The translations under genes and the position numbers were made by a program. The notes under the pieces are model-generated. The model saw nothing but the letters and a program-made list of their open reading frames with translations, ran no database searches and was not told the origin of the DNA. From Brevibacillus brevis (GTDB lineage Bacteria; Bacillota; Bacilli; Brevibacillales; Brevibacillaceae), in NCBI RefSeq assembly GCF_031583145.1, contig NZ_CP134050.1, positions 5,011,501-5,075,500 on the forward strand: a stretch of 64,000 nucleotides of DNA, in the 5' to 3' direction. Position 1 is the first letter of the stretch. Each line of letters opens with the position of its first letter. Positions 50,964 through 59,667 of this stretch are shown one piece after another.

Positions 50964-51389
50964 GTGCTCTCCAACTACAATACGTTTGTGCTTGTAGCGC
51001 CGGATTGTCCCGTCACGACGGGGGTCGTCCCGACTGCGAAGCCAAACGCGAAGCCGCCGATCCACGTACTTCAATACGAATTGCTGACCCGGCATCCATA
51101 CCGTTTCACTTTAGAAGACTTGATCTACGAAGTGCATATCCGCCACAAGGAATTTCCCGCGGATCAGGTCAGGGAGCATGGGGAAGAAATTCGTGCGGCG
51201 TTGTTTTCGAAAAGCCATCCGTGCATGCGAGCCTCCATGCTGCCCAAAAAGTACGGCTGGGGCGTTCATTACGATTCGGATGGCCGACTGGCGATCTACG
51301 CCATGGAAACAGAGCAGTACCGCCAATTTGCCGAGGGGGATGCCGGTGGGCCCAAGCTCGTCTACGCCATGCGAAACAAGCGGGCCTAG
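50964..51389 (+). CDS. DUF6157 family protein
   Basis: A 141-residue soluble protein recognisable as DUF6157 from the N-terminal NYNTFVLVAPDCPVT, the middle QYELLTRHPYRFTLEDLIYEV and the CMRASMLPKKYGWGVHYDSDGRLAIYAMET block. Function is unknown. The start is GTG at 50964; the ribosome-binding site (GGGTGATG) is weak. Confidence 0.8.
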   Translation: MLSNYNTFVLVAPDCPVTTGVVPTAKPNAKPPIHVLQYELLTRHPYRFTLEDLIYEVHIRHKEFPADQVREHGEEIRAALFSKSHPCMRASMLPKKYGWGVHYDSDGRLAIYAMETEQYRQFAEGDAGGPKLVYAMRNKRA

Positions 51390-51427
51390 CGCAAATGGTG
51401 CAGGGGTCCGCTGACCAGGCTTCCCAT

Positions 51428-51483
51428 AAAAAAAGCGCGGCTGGCAAGAACGGACACGCCTCGTTCTTGCTCCGCGCTTTTTC
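51428..51483. terminator. Bidirectional intrinsic terminator
   Basis: AAAAAAAGCGCGG...GGCAAGAACG pairs with CGTTCTTG...CCGCGCTTTTT. It separates the DUF6157 gene from the minus-strand small gene. Confidence 0.88.
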
Positions 51484-51518
51484 GGCGGCCTCCCTCCATC
51501 TTCAGCGAGAAGTCCGCC

Positions 51519-51635
51519 TTACTTGTTTTCCTTCCGCGTGTTGTGCCGCGTGTTTTCTCCTGTCTTGGGCGGCGTGCTGCGCGACCCGGCCGAGGCCTCG
51601 GTCGGCCTTTTGTCCGTGTTGTTGTGCTTGGACAT
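51519..51635 (-). CDS. Very small hydrophilic protein
   Basis: A 38-residue, basic, Thr/Asn/Lys-rich peptide with no hydrophobic segment. The ATG at 51635 follows GGAGGAGAAGACGAC, a strong site, which is the main reason to call it. Its composition recalls minor small acid-soluble spore proteins, but no conserved motif proves that. Confidence 0.55.
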   Translation of the reverse strand: MSKHNNTDKRPTEASAGSRSTPPKTGENTRHNTRKENK

Positions 51636-51694
51636 GTCGTCTTCTCCTCCTACAGCTGGAATCTCCCTGCGATTGTAGTATGCGCCTCCCAACG

Positions 51695-51732
51695 AAAAAA
51701 CACCCTGACCCGCGCTGCAGGCCAAAGTGTTT
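51695..51732 (-). terminator. Intrinsic terminator of the CuA lipoprotein gene
   Basis: On the minus strand AAACACTTTGGC pairs over 12 positions with GTCAGGGTGTTT, using three G-U pairs, and is followed by TTTTTT. Confidence 0.75.
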
Positions 51733-51770
51733 GGTGGACGTTGCTTTGCTTTTCGATTATCGTTTCAAGC

Positions 51771-52160
51771 CTATTTTACAACGAGTTTGGCGACCATTTT
51801 GCCGTGGTCCGGACCGCAGATCACGTTGCAGAAAATGTTGTATTCGCCAGCCTTGTCAATTTTCAACGTTTTGCTGCCTTCTTTTTGAAGCTCGAAATCC
51901 GTACCTTCGATGCCGATGCCGTGGAAGCCTTCCGCCGATTTGAAGTTGACGGTGAATTCCTCGCCCGCTTTCACTTCAAATGTATCTTGATTGAACTTCC
52001 AGTTGCTCGCCTCGATGTTCAGCACGGTTCCTGTCGTCGAAGCCGGAGCCGCAGCAGTCTGTGTTCCGTTTGCAGCCTGATCCTTCTCGCCTCCGCAGGC
52101 TGTCAGCATCATAGCGGAGAGAGCGACAGCAGAAACGAGCAATCCCCATTTTTTCGTCAT
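51771..52160 (-). CDS. Cupredoxin lipoprotein with a complete CuA motif
   Basis: A 129-residue exported lipoprotein (LTAC lipobox, C22). After a low-complexity Ala/Thr linker comes a cupredoxin domain like cytochrome oxidase subunit II. The CuA ligand set is intact: H80 (EGFHGIG), C111, C115, H119 and M122 in the pattern C-x3-C-x3-H-x2-M. There is no membrane helix and no oxidase gene nearby. It may donate electrons or copper at the outer face of the membrane. Confidence 0.85.
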   Translation of the reverse strand: MTKKWGLLVSAVALSAMMLTACGGEKDQAANGTQTAAAPASTTGTVLNIEASNWKFNQDTFEVKAGEEFTVNFKSAEGFHGIGIEGTDFELQKEGSKTLKIDKAGEYNIFCNVICGPDHGKMVAKLVVK

Positions 52161-52232
52161 CGTGACCCCTTCTTTCCCCTTTTTCTACACTTCCATTTTA
52201 CTGAAGAGTGCAGTCCAAAATCTGGGAGGTCT

Positions 52233-52265
52233 GTGACTGAATCGTGACTGAATGGTGACGAATTC
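52233..52265. promoter_or_regulatory. Three tandem 11-bp repeats upstream of the CuA lipoprotein gene
   Basis: GTGACTGAATC, GTGACTGAATG and GTGACGAATTC follow each other without a gap. Eleven-base tandem spacing is usual for OmpR/PhoB-type response regulators. The block ends about 33 bases upstream of a TAAAAT (-10 candidate, 52200-52195 on the minus strand) that has no good -35, which fits an activator site. Confidence 0.55.
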
Positions 52266-52303
52266 GCTAACATCTCGCCGACTCCCGCCCGGTAATGCCT
52301 TAC

Positions 52304-53617
52304 CTATGCGTCCGTCAGCCGAATCTGATAGATTTTCTTGGGCCTGCCCCGCAGTTTTTCCTGCTTCTTGTAAAGAATGGTGGCGACGCCTTTTTCCTCG
52401 AGCTGGTTCAGCATCCGGTTGGCGCTGCGAACGGTAATGCCCAGATGGAAAGCGAGCTCTTCGGCCGTCACTTCGTTTCGCTCCGTCTTGGCAAGGACGG
52501 CCATGATCTTCTGCAGCTGCAAGGTGGACAGATCGGTCTCTTCGCTCTTGCGCTGGACGAATTCATTGACCCGGTTTCGATAGGTCAGACAGCTCTCATC
52601 TCCAAGCGGACCGATGATCTGGTCGCTGTCCGTGATGACGAAAGTCCCCATCGTCTTGCTGGAGGCAGACATGCTGTTGGCCGACTGCGCATTGAGCCGC
52701 GCCTTGTACATGCTGTTTCCTACTCCCCAGCCGATGTGAACGGGAAAGGGCAGCGTCTTTTCTAAGTAGGACAGCAGGAGGCATTGCGTGAGATTGTCCG
52801 TCAATGCCTTCAAGTCTTTAAACGAGCTGATGATTTCGAAGCTCGCCGGCGATTTTTGAATGATGAACGGCACCTTTTGCTCCGTGCTGAACTCGAGGAG
52901 CGACTTGTGCAGCAGCATTTGCCGCAGCTCCCATTCGTTCAGGTTTTCTTTGGCGGTATCCATCTCCCCCATCGTGACGTGGCCGATGGCGATCCGGCTC
53001 TCCGCCATTTTGACGGCAGACAGCTCGCTGATGATGTACTCGAACTGCTGGACCACCGAGTCCGGCGACGGGAACAAATACAGATGGGGTACCCCGCGCT
53101 CCGTCAACTCTTCGACGATATTGCTCATCCGCGTCAGGGACATGTCGATTTTCCCCGCCTCCCACAATCGGAGGTGCTCGTATAGCACTTCTTCATGGAT
53201 CCTGTCGCTGATGCGGAAGGAAGAAACGGTAATGGGCCAGGCCTCTTCCGGGAGGACATCCCTGATTCCCAGATAGCCGTTCTGGGCGGAAAGAAAGTCG
53301 ATATATACGCGGGAAAAGTCGAGGTCCCGCCGCTGCAAGCTGAGCTGAAACAGCTTTTTGTAAAATTCATGCTCGCTGATTTGAAAGGTATAGGTCGGCG
53401 CCGGGAAGCTGCCCCACTGCTCCGTCAAGTACCAGTAAGCCAGTTCCGTCAAGACGAAGCCGTCCACCAGCTGCTCGTTTGTGCGGTACAGCTCCACCGT
53501 CTCGGGCAGCCGATGGTAGGGCAGCAGCACGACCTCGCAATTTTCCGCGACACGCGCCGGCACCGTAGCCAATTCTTTGAGAGAGTGCTGGGCGATGATT
53601 GCACCCAAACGGATCAT
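52304..53617 (-). CDS. Transcriptional regulator with sensor region and C-terminal winged helix
   Basis: A 437-residue soluble protein. The C-terminal 80 residues look like a winged helix (TAEELAFHLGITVRSANRMLNQLEEKG then a basic RGRPKKIYQIRL). The middle contains GWGVGNSMYKARLNAQSANSMSA, which resembles the A-rich helix of degenerate GGDEF/GTP-cyclohydrolase-III-like domains. The N-terminal 120 residues are unassigned. The ATG at 53617 follows AAAGGAGGG. It is divergent from the MFS-amidohydrolase operon and is its likely regulator. Confidence 0.7.
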   Translation of the reverse strand: MIRLGAIIAQHSLKELATVPARVAENCEVVLLPYHRLPETVELYRTNEQLVDGFVLTELAYWYLTEQWGSFPAPTYTFQISEHEFYKKLFQLSLQRRDLDFSRVYIDFLSAQNGYLGIRDVLPEEAWPITVSSFRISDRIHEEVLYEHLRLWEAGKIDMSLTRMSNIVEELTERGVPHLYLFPSPDSVVQQFEYIISELSAVKMAESRIAIGHVTMGEMDTAKENLNEWELRQMLLHKSLLEFSTEQKVPFIIQKSPASFEIISSFKDLKALTDNLTQCLLLSYLEKTLPFPVHIGWGVGNSMYKARLNAQSANSMSASSKTMGTFVITDSDQIIGPLGDESCLTYRNRVNEFVQRKSEETDLSTLQLQKIMAVLAKTERNEVTAEELAFHLGITVRSANRMLNQLEEKGVATILYKKQEKLRGRPKKIYQIRLTDA

Positions 53618-53681
53618 ACCAATCCCTCCTTTCACTCACTTGCCTATTATAGGAGATTCGGACTTCTTTGAAAATCAATTT

Positions 53682-53771
53682 AAAATACTTGAAATCGTCC
53701 TGACATTGATTTAAAGTATTTTTAGAAAACGTCTTTAATATGTCCAAAAATAGTTTTCACTCGTCCAAAAA
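53682..53771. promoter_or_regulatory. Operator-like repeats in the divergent promoter region
   Basis: AAAATACTT (53682-53690) and AAGTATTTT (53714-53722) form an inverted repeat. GTCCAAAAA occurs at 53742 and again at 53763, 21 bases or two turns apart. They lie between the regulator and MFS genes and could bind that regulator. No convincing -35/-10 pair was found. Confidence 0.4.
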
Positions 53772-53861
53772 GGTGGTGATCACCCTCATTCGATTGCACC
53801 GCGGCTCTCGTCCTCTCGCTTTTGGCAACAAACTTTGAAAACGCTACCAAGGGGGATCTCG

Positions 53862-55103
53862 ATGAACGTACCACCTGCTGCAAACGGCAAACACAAATAC
53901 CTGGTCCTGGGGCTGCTCTGTCTGGGATGGATCATCAATTACTTCGACAAAGTCGCCATCAACGTGGCGGTCATTCCGATTTCGCAAGAGTTTGGCCTCA
54001 CGGAGACGCAGGTCGGGCTTATTCTTAGCAGCTTCTTCCTCAGCTATGCAATCATGCAGCCGATCGGCGGAAGTCTGGCCGACAAATTCGGCTCGCGCAA
54101 AGTCATTCTTTTTTCCGTAGTCTGCTGGTCCTTGTTTACCATTCTGACAGGCACCGCTTGGTCGTTTCTCTCCCTGATCGCCATTCGTTTCTTGTTCGGA
54201 ATCGGGGAAGGCAGCTATCCTTCCGCCAGCTCCGTAGCCGTTGCAGAAAGCTTCCCGCAGCATGAGCGAGCGCGCGCCAAATCGATCCTGACTTCCGCGA
54301 CTACCATCGGGAGCGTCCTCGCCACTTTGGTCGCGGCTACCCTCTCCAACCATTTCGGCTGGCAAGCCATGTTTATCGTCCTCGGGATCCTCGGATTGTT
54401 TTTAGCCCTGCTTTACGCCAAGTTCCTCCATCCGGGCGGCTCCCAGTCAGGGATCGCCAAAGGTGCAAAAGAGAAGCTGCCTCTGAAGGATTTGCTGAAA
54501 ATTTCAATGATTTGGAAACTGACAGCAATTTATTTCGGCATTTCCATGGTGAACTGGGGCATGATGTCCTGGATGCCTTCCTATATGGTCAAAGTGCGCC
54601 ATCTGGACATGGTTTCCATGGGAGCCCTCGCCTCCATTCCCGCGATCCTGTCTTTCGTTACCGTCTTGGCCACTGGCTGGATGCTGGACAAACGCCTGGT
54701 CGGACGGGAAAAGCACCTGATTGCAATCGGCTCATTCATCGGGATCATAGCGCTTTACTTGTTGTCAAAAGCCCCTACCGTAGCTCTCGTGGTCACCTAC
54801 CAGACGATTGCCAGCATCGGGCTTGGGGCCGCGGTCACCACCACCCTGACCATGCCGCTCAAGTACATAGATCCGTCTTCCGTAGGCGCTGCTTCCGGCC
54901 TGATCTATCTCGGCGGACAATTGGCAGGGGTCATCGCGCCGACCGCCATGGGCTTCATGATCCAGCAGTTCAACGGCTCCTATAGTGCAGCATTCTGGCT
55001 GTTGATCGCCGCCACGGCCATTCCGTTTTTCGTCGGCATGACGCTGCGCCCCGGCCCTACAGCCGGACAACAGCCGCCGCAGGCCATGAGCGCGGGCAGC
55101 TAG
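53862..55103 (+). CDS. MFS transporter, anion:cation symporter (ACS) family
   Basis: A 413-residue permease with 12 membrane helices. YFDKVAINVAVIPISQEFGLTETQVGLILSSFFLSYAI and GSLADKFGSRKV (the MFS loop 2-3 motif) match the GudP/ExuT/phthalate ACS branch, which imports organic anions. The ATG at 53862 follows AAGGGGG; an upstream in-frame ATG at 53835 lacks a site. It is followed by an amidohydrolase gene, so its substrate is probably an acylated or aroyl amino acid. Confidence 0.87.
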   Translation: MNVPPAANGKHKYLVLGLLCLGWIINYFDKVAINVAVIPISQEFGLTETQVGLILSSFFLSYAIMQPIGGSLADKFGSRKVILFSVVCWSLFTILTGTAWSFLSLIAIRFLFGIGEGSYPSASSVAVAESFPQHERARAKSILTSATTIGSVLATLVAATLSNHFGWQAMFIVLGILGLFLALLYAKFLHPGGSQSGIAKGAKEKLPLKDLLKISMIWKLTAIYFGISMVNWGMMSWMPSYMVKVRHLDMVSMGALASIPAILSFVTVLATGWMLDKRLVGREKHLIAIGSFIGIIALYLLSKAPTVALVVTYQTIASIGLGAAVTTTLTMPLKYIDPSSVGAASGLIYLGGQLAGVIAPTAMGFMIQQFNGSYSAAFWLLIAATAIPFFVGMTLRPGPTAGQQPPQAMSAGS

Positions 55104-55153
55104 CATCGCGCGCTAGTCTGCTTCCAAACTAACTACATTGCGAGGTGTTCTAC

Positions 55154-56596
55154 ATGGTAAATCGTGACAGAATTGCAGAAATCATCGAACAGAAAAGAGA
55201 ACTCTTCACACAGGTGAGCGACCGCATCTGGGAGTTCGCGGAAACGCGCTTTGAAGAGTTTCGCTCCGCCGAATTGCTTTGCCAGACGCTCGAACAGGAA
55301 GGCTTCACTGTAGAAAAAAATCTCGCCGGGATCAAGACTGCCTTTGTCGGCAGCTACGGCAGCGGAGGTCCTGTCGTCGCGATCCTCGGCGAGTACGATG
55401 CCCTCTCCGGGTTGAGCCAGGAACGCGGCAATGCCGAACATCAGCCCATCACCGCTGGCGGAAACGGCCATGGCTGCGGTCACAACCTCTTGGGGACAGG
55501 CTCTCTGGCCGCAGCCGTCGCCATTCGCCATTACATGGAAGAAAACCGGATCAAAGGCACGGTTCGCTACTACGGCTGCCCAGCAGAAGAGGGCGGTTCC
55601 GGGAAAGCCTATATGGCGCGCGCCGGATTGTTCGACGATGTCGATTTCGCGATTTGCTGGCATCCGCAAAATTTCAATGCGATCATGTCGATCAGCAGTC
55701 TGGCCAACTACCAGGTGTACTTCAAGTTCAAAGGAAAAGCCGCGCACGCCGCAGCCGCTCCTCACCTCGGACGCAGCGCGCTGGATGCCGTCGAGCTGAT
55801 GAACATCGGCGTCAACTACCTGCGAGAGCACGTCATCCCGGAAGCTCGCTTGCATTACGCGATCACGAATACGGGCGGCTTCTCACCGAATGTCGTGCAA
55901 GCCGAAGCCCACGTCCTCTATTTGATCCGCGCGCCGAAAACGGAGCAAGTGGCGGAGATTTACGAGCGCGTCTGCAAAATCGCCCGCGGCGCTGCCATGA
56001 TGACGGAAACGGAGGTCGAGATCATCTTTGACAAAGCGTGCTCCAACCTCATCCCGAATCAGACCTTGGAGCGCGTCATGTACGAAAACTTCCAGGCGCT
56101 CGGCGTCCCGAAGTTTGACGAAGCCGAAAAGACGTTTGCCCGCCAGATTCGCACGACCATTCCCGAAGCGGATAAAAACAGCGAGCTGCACATGCTGGCC
56201 AAGCTGAAAGGGACAGGAGCGGGCGAATTCGTCAGCAAGCTGAAGGAACAGGTGCTGTCCGAATTCCTTCTGCCACATATGCAAACTCCCCGCCTGATGT
56301 CCGGATCGACGGACGTCGGGGATGTCAGCTGGATCACGCCGACTGTTCAGTGTTCGACGACGTGCTTTGCCATGGGCACGCAGCTGCACTCCTGGCAGGC
56401 CGTCTCGCAAGGCGGCATGTCCATCGGTCAAAAAGGGATGCTGCACGCCGGCAAGGTCATGGCTGCGACGGGAATCGACGTCCTGACGCGCCCGGACGTG
56501 ATCGAAGAAGCAAAAGCCGAGCTGAAAGAAAGGCTGGAGGGCAAAACATACGTCTGCCCGATTCCGGCTGACATTCAGCCGGCCGCCCGTCGATAG
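55154..56596 (+). CDS. M20 amidohydrolase, AbgB-like
   Basis: A 480-residue two-metal hydrolase of the M20D type, close to AbgB, the p-aminobenzoyl-glutamate hydrolase subunit. Metal-site motifs are GEYDALSG, GHGCGHNLLG, GCPAEEGGSGKAYMARAG and the late TDVGDVSW. A dimerisation domain occupies about residues 190-320. The ATG at 55154 follows GCGAGGTG. It is second in an operon with the MFS transporter and probably frees an amino acid from an imported conjugate. An AbgA partner is not present. Confidence 0.85.
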   Translation: MVNRDRIAEIIEQKRELFTQVSDRIWEFAETRFEEFRSAELLCQTLEQEGFTVEKNLAGIKTAFVGSYGSGGPVVAILGEYDALSGLSQERGNAEHQPITAGGNGHGCGHNLLGTGSLAAAVAIRHYMEENRIKGTVRYYGCPAEEGGSGKAYMARAGLFDDVDFAICWHPQNFNAIMSISSLANYQVYFKFKGKAAHAAAAPHLGRSALDAVELMNIGVNYLREHVIPEARLHYAITNTGGFSPNVVQAEAHVLYLIRAPKTEQVAEIYERVCKIARGAAMMTETEVEIIFDKACSNLIPNQTLERVMYENFQALGVPKFDEAEKTFARQIRTTIPEADKNSELHMLAKLKGTGAGEFVSKLKEQVLSEFLLPHMQTPRLMSGSTDVGDVSWITPTVQCSTTCFAMGTQLHSWQAVSQGGMSIGQKGMLHAGKVMAATGIDVLTRPDVIEEAKAELKERLEGKTYVCPIPADIQPAARR

Positions 56597-56612
56597 TCTC
56601 CTTGAAATGCAG

Positions 56613-56640
56613 AAGGGCTGCCCTGGTGGCAGCCCTTTTG
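56613..56640 (+). terminator. Intrinsic terminator of the MFS-amidohydrolase operon
   Basis: AAGGGCTGCC and GGCAGCCCTT with a five-base loop and TTTTG after the stem. Confidence 0.87.
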
Positions 56641-56721
56641 TCCTGTTCTTACCCGAAAAAGATCGTTTAGTCGTGATCACGCCCTCGCTTCCTCCGCTGT
56701 CTCAGTGGCTGATCCCGTCCA

Positions 56722-57918
56722 TCATTCACGCACCTTGCTGGCCAGCACCTTGTCGATCGCTGCCATCAGACGACCCATCCCCTCTTCGATCCTTTGCTGC
56801 GAAGAGTGGGTGTAGTTGAGCCGAAGCGTATTCGTTTGCGGCGTACCGGTGAAAAAGGAGGCTCCCGGCACGAAGGCTACTCCTTCATCTACAGCCGCTT
56901 TCAACAGCTCAGACGTATCGATCGGCCGATTGATCGCCACCCAGAGGAACATGCCGCCCTTCGGCTCCGCCCACTCAAACAAATGGGGACCGCTCCTGGC
57001 CAGGCAAGCCTGCATCGCCTGCATCCGTCGCTCGTAAACCGCCCTGAGCCTGTCTACGTGATCTTGTACAGGGAAATCCTTGAGGAAATAATAAAGGGCC
57101 CGCTGGTCAACCGAGCTTGTATGGAGATCGGTTGATTGCTTCGATAAAGCCCCCAAGCGGATCACCTCCTTGGGTCCCGCCAGCCAGCCGATGCGGAAGC
57201 CGGGAGCGACCGTTTTGGAAAAGGTGCTCGTGTAGATCACCCGTTTTCCCTCTGTATCCATCGCTGCCAGCGGTACCGGCTCCTCCTCCGCAAAGCGCAG
57301 CTCGGAGTAGGGGTCGTCTTCCACGATCAATACGTTGTGCTTTTCCGCGAGGCGCAAGAGCGCTTCCCGCCTCTCCCTGCTCCAAACCTTGCCTTCCGGG
57401 TTCGAGAAAGTGGGCACTACGTAAATGAACTTGGGTGAATGTGCGATGATCTTTTCTTCCAGGGCCTCCGGAATCATTCCGTCCGCGTCGCTCTCTACCG
57501 CGATGATGTCCGTCTCGTACAAGCGGAATGCTTGCAGGGCTGCCAGGTAGGACGGGTTTTCGACCAGAATCGTATCCCCTGCCGAAAGAAACACCTTTGC
57601 CAGCAAATCGATGGCCTGCTGCGAGCCTGTCGTCACCAAAATGTTTTCCACATGCGAAGAGATGCCTTTTTCTTGCATCCGCTCCGAAATGAGCATCCGT
57701 AGATCGGTGTCCCCTTCAGTGGGTCCGTACTGAAGATATTTTCCTCCCGAACGGAAGACCTTTTGATAAGCCATCTCCAGCTCCTGCACAGGGAACAGTG
57801 ATTCATCGGGCAAGCCCCCGGCAAACGAAATCACATCTCCCGCTTGTGTGACTTTGAGCAGATCCCGTACTGCAGACGAGGTGATTCTCTGCACGCGCGT
57901 TGCAAATGGATACGACAT
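56722..57918 (-). CDS. PLP-dependent aminotransferase, LysN/2-aminoadipate type
   Basis: A 398-residue class I/II aminotransferase. PLP Lys is K235 in STFSKTVAPGFRIGW. ISFAGGLPDESLFP near the N-terminus, TTGSQQAIDLLAKVF, PTFSNPEGKVWS and EDDPYSELRF are the usual blocks of the 2-aminoadipate/alanine-glyoxylate-like subgroup related to MocR domains. It lies divergent from a MocR-type regulator, which probably controls it. Confidence 0.87.
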   Translation of the reverse strand: MSYPFATRVQRITSSAVRDLLKVTQAGDVISFAGGLPDESLFPVQELEMAYQKVFRSGGKYLQYGPTEGDTDLRMLISERMQEKGISSHVENILVTTGSQQAIDLLAKVFLSAGDTILVENPSYLAALQAFRLYETDIIAVESDADGMIPEALEEKIIAHSPKFIYVVPTFSNPEGKVWSRERREALLRLAEKHNVLIVEDDPYSELRFAEEEPVPLAAMDTEGKRVIYTSTFSKTVAPGFRIGWLAGPKEVIRLGALSKQSTDLHTSSVDQRALYYFLKDFPVQDHVDRLRAVYERRMQAMQACLARSGPHLFEWAEPKGGMFLWVAINRPIDTSELLKAAVDEGVAFVPGASFFTGTPQTNTLRLNYTHSSQQRIEEGMGRLMAAIDKVLASKVRE

Positions 57919-58045
57919 GACTGACCACTCCTTGCCAAACGTTTTTGTAGAGCAAGCATACGGGGCTGAGAGTAGAACAGTAAAGATCCGTTTATAACAC
58001 TTTTCGAAAAATTAAAAGAACTCATACCCTTTTCCTGCTTCATGC

Positions 58046-58062
58046 GTTACACTGTCTGTAAC
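58046..58062. promoter_or_regulatory. Short inverted repeat between aminotransferase and MocR genes
   Basis: GTTAC and GTAAC are separated by seven bases in the 190-base divergent region. MocR-type regulators often bind repeats here, but this one is short. Confidence 0.3.
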
Positions 58063-58108
58063 CATTTTCCTGGCACGTGCGGCTTTAAACAGTAAAAGGA
58101 GAAAGAAG

Positions 58109-59596
58109 ATGCACATCGACCTGGACAGAAACGCTGGCATAACACTTTCAGAACAGATACGCTCCTCGATCGTGGATCGGATTCAATCCGGCTTGCTGCT
58201 GGAGGGGGAAAAACTTCCCTCGGTAAGGAATCTCGCCAAATGCCTGAATGTAAGCTTGATGACCGTCTTTCATGCTTATGAATTATTGGAGCAGGAAGGC
58301 ATGATCAAGCGGATTCAGGGAAAAGGCACCTTTATTCAGGGGAAAACGGACAGATTTCGGGATCGCCGGGAAGAGGGGCCGTCCATGGACTGGCAGAACA
58401 GCGTCGCCGATTATTTGCCCCGCGCCCAATACTGGCGCATGATGCAGACGCCGCTGGCGGATGTGGCGAACCTGTCGATGGCATCCCTGCACGAATCGCT
58501 CATCCCGACCGAATGGATCTCTGAGCAGCTTGCCCAGCACGCCCAGCTCGACCACACTCTTTTGACCGAATACGGCCCTGTCCAGGGGGACGGAAGCCTG
58601 CGTGAGGCGGTGCTTCCGTACTTTCGCGAAAAAGGCATCCTCGCCAGCCCGAGTGAAATCATGATTCTCAATGGCTCGCAGCAAGGGATCGATCTGGTCG
58701 CGTCTACGTTTGTGGGGCCTGGTGACACTGTCGTGCTGGAGGAGCCTGCCTATCCCTGCGCGATCGATGTCATGCGAAAGCGGGGCGCTACCGTATATAC
58801 GATCCCAATCGACGCAGAGGGAATGCAGGTGGATCGATTGGCAGCCCTGTGCGATTCGCGTCCGCCCAAGCTGATCTATACGAACCCGACCTTTCAGAAT
58901 CCAACAGGCGCAGTGATGAGCGCCAGGCGCCGTGCACAGCTGCTGGAGCTGGCCCAGAGCTATGGTTCCATCATTCTAGAGGATGATGCGACCAGCGATC
59001 TTTATTTTGGGGCGGAGCCTCCCCCGCCTCCTATCAAAAGCATGGATCGGCACGGCCACGTCATCTATTTGAAAGGGATCAGCAAGCTGATTTCCCCTGG
59101 CTGCCGCATCGGTTTTTTGATCGCAAACGGCACGTTCATCACGAGACTCGTCAGCTCCAAAGGGATCAGTGACCTCGGATCTCCGCTGATCACCCAGAAG
59201 GCCCTTCTCCCCTTCTTTGCATCCAGCCAGCTGAAAAAGCATGCGCCCCTGCTGCGGGAGAAACTAAAAGAGCGCAGGGATCTGGTTCTGCGAATATTGA
59301 ACCGTTCGGCGCCAAAAGGCGTTCATTGGAACAAGCCGGACGGAGGATTGAATATTTGGCTCTCGCTGCCCCCTGCGCTGAATGCGGATGACTTCCACAT
59401 GATTGCCCTGCAGAGAGGGATTTCCTTCTTGCCGGGACACGTCTGTTTTCCAAACCAGCAGCTATTCCACCATCTGCGGCTCTCGTTTTCCTACCTGGAT
59501 GCTCGCCAGCTCGAGCAGGCCGTGATGACGCTTTGCAGTCTGCTGCACGACTTTCTTCGGTCCGATCGGCTTTCTCAGCGGATGATGCCGATTTGA
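58109..59596 (+). CDS. MocR family regulator (GntR winged helix fused to aminotransferase domain)
   Basis: A 495-residue protein. Residues 1-75 form the GntR winged helix (EKLPSVRNLAKCLNVSLMTV). About 115-490 form a fold-type I aminotransferase domain with the PLP Lys K326 in LKGISKLISPGCRIG. Such proteins sense PLP or an amino acid through the second domain. It is divergent from the aminotransferase, the usual target arrangement. The ATG at 58109 follows AAAAGGAGAAAG. Confidence 0.9.
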   Translation: MHIDLDRNAGITLSEQIRSSIVDRIQSGLLLEGEKLPSVRNLAKCLNVSLMTVFHAYELLEQEGMIKRIQGKGTFIQGKTDRFRDRREEGPSMDWQNSVADYLPRAQYWRMMQTPLADVANLSMASLHESLIPTEWISEQLAQHAQLDHTLLTEYGPVQGDGSLREAVLPYFREKGILASPSEIMILNGSQQGIDLVASTFVGPGDTVVLEEPAYPCAIDVMRKRGATVYTIPIDAEGMQVDRLAALCDSRPPKLIYTNPTFQNPTGAVMSARRRAQLLELAQSYGSIILEDDATSDLYFGAEPPPPPIKSMDRHGHVIYLKGISKLISPGCRIGFLIANGTFITRLVSSKGISDLGSPLITQKALLPFFASSQLKKHAPLLREKLKERRDLVLRILNRSAPKGVHWNKPDGGLNIWLSLPPALNADDFHMIALQRGISFLPGHVCFPNQQLFHHLRLSFSYLDARQLEQAVMTLCSLLHDFLRSDRLSQRMMPI

Positions 59597-59612
59597 GCGG
59601 CTCTGTACATGA

Positions 59613-59646
59613 GAAAAGCGCAGACCGAGAAGAGCTGCGCTTTTCT
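59613..59646. terminator. Bidirectional terminator between mocR-like and phosphoesterase genes
   Basis: GAAAAGCGCAG (59613-59623) and CTGCGCTTTTC (59635-59645) form a perfect 11-bp stem between convergent genes. Confidence 0.82.
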
Positions 59647-59667
59647 GTGTGCCCCTCCCCTCTATCC

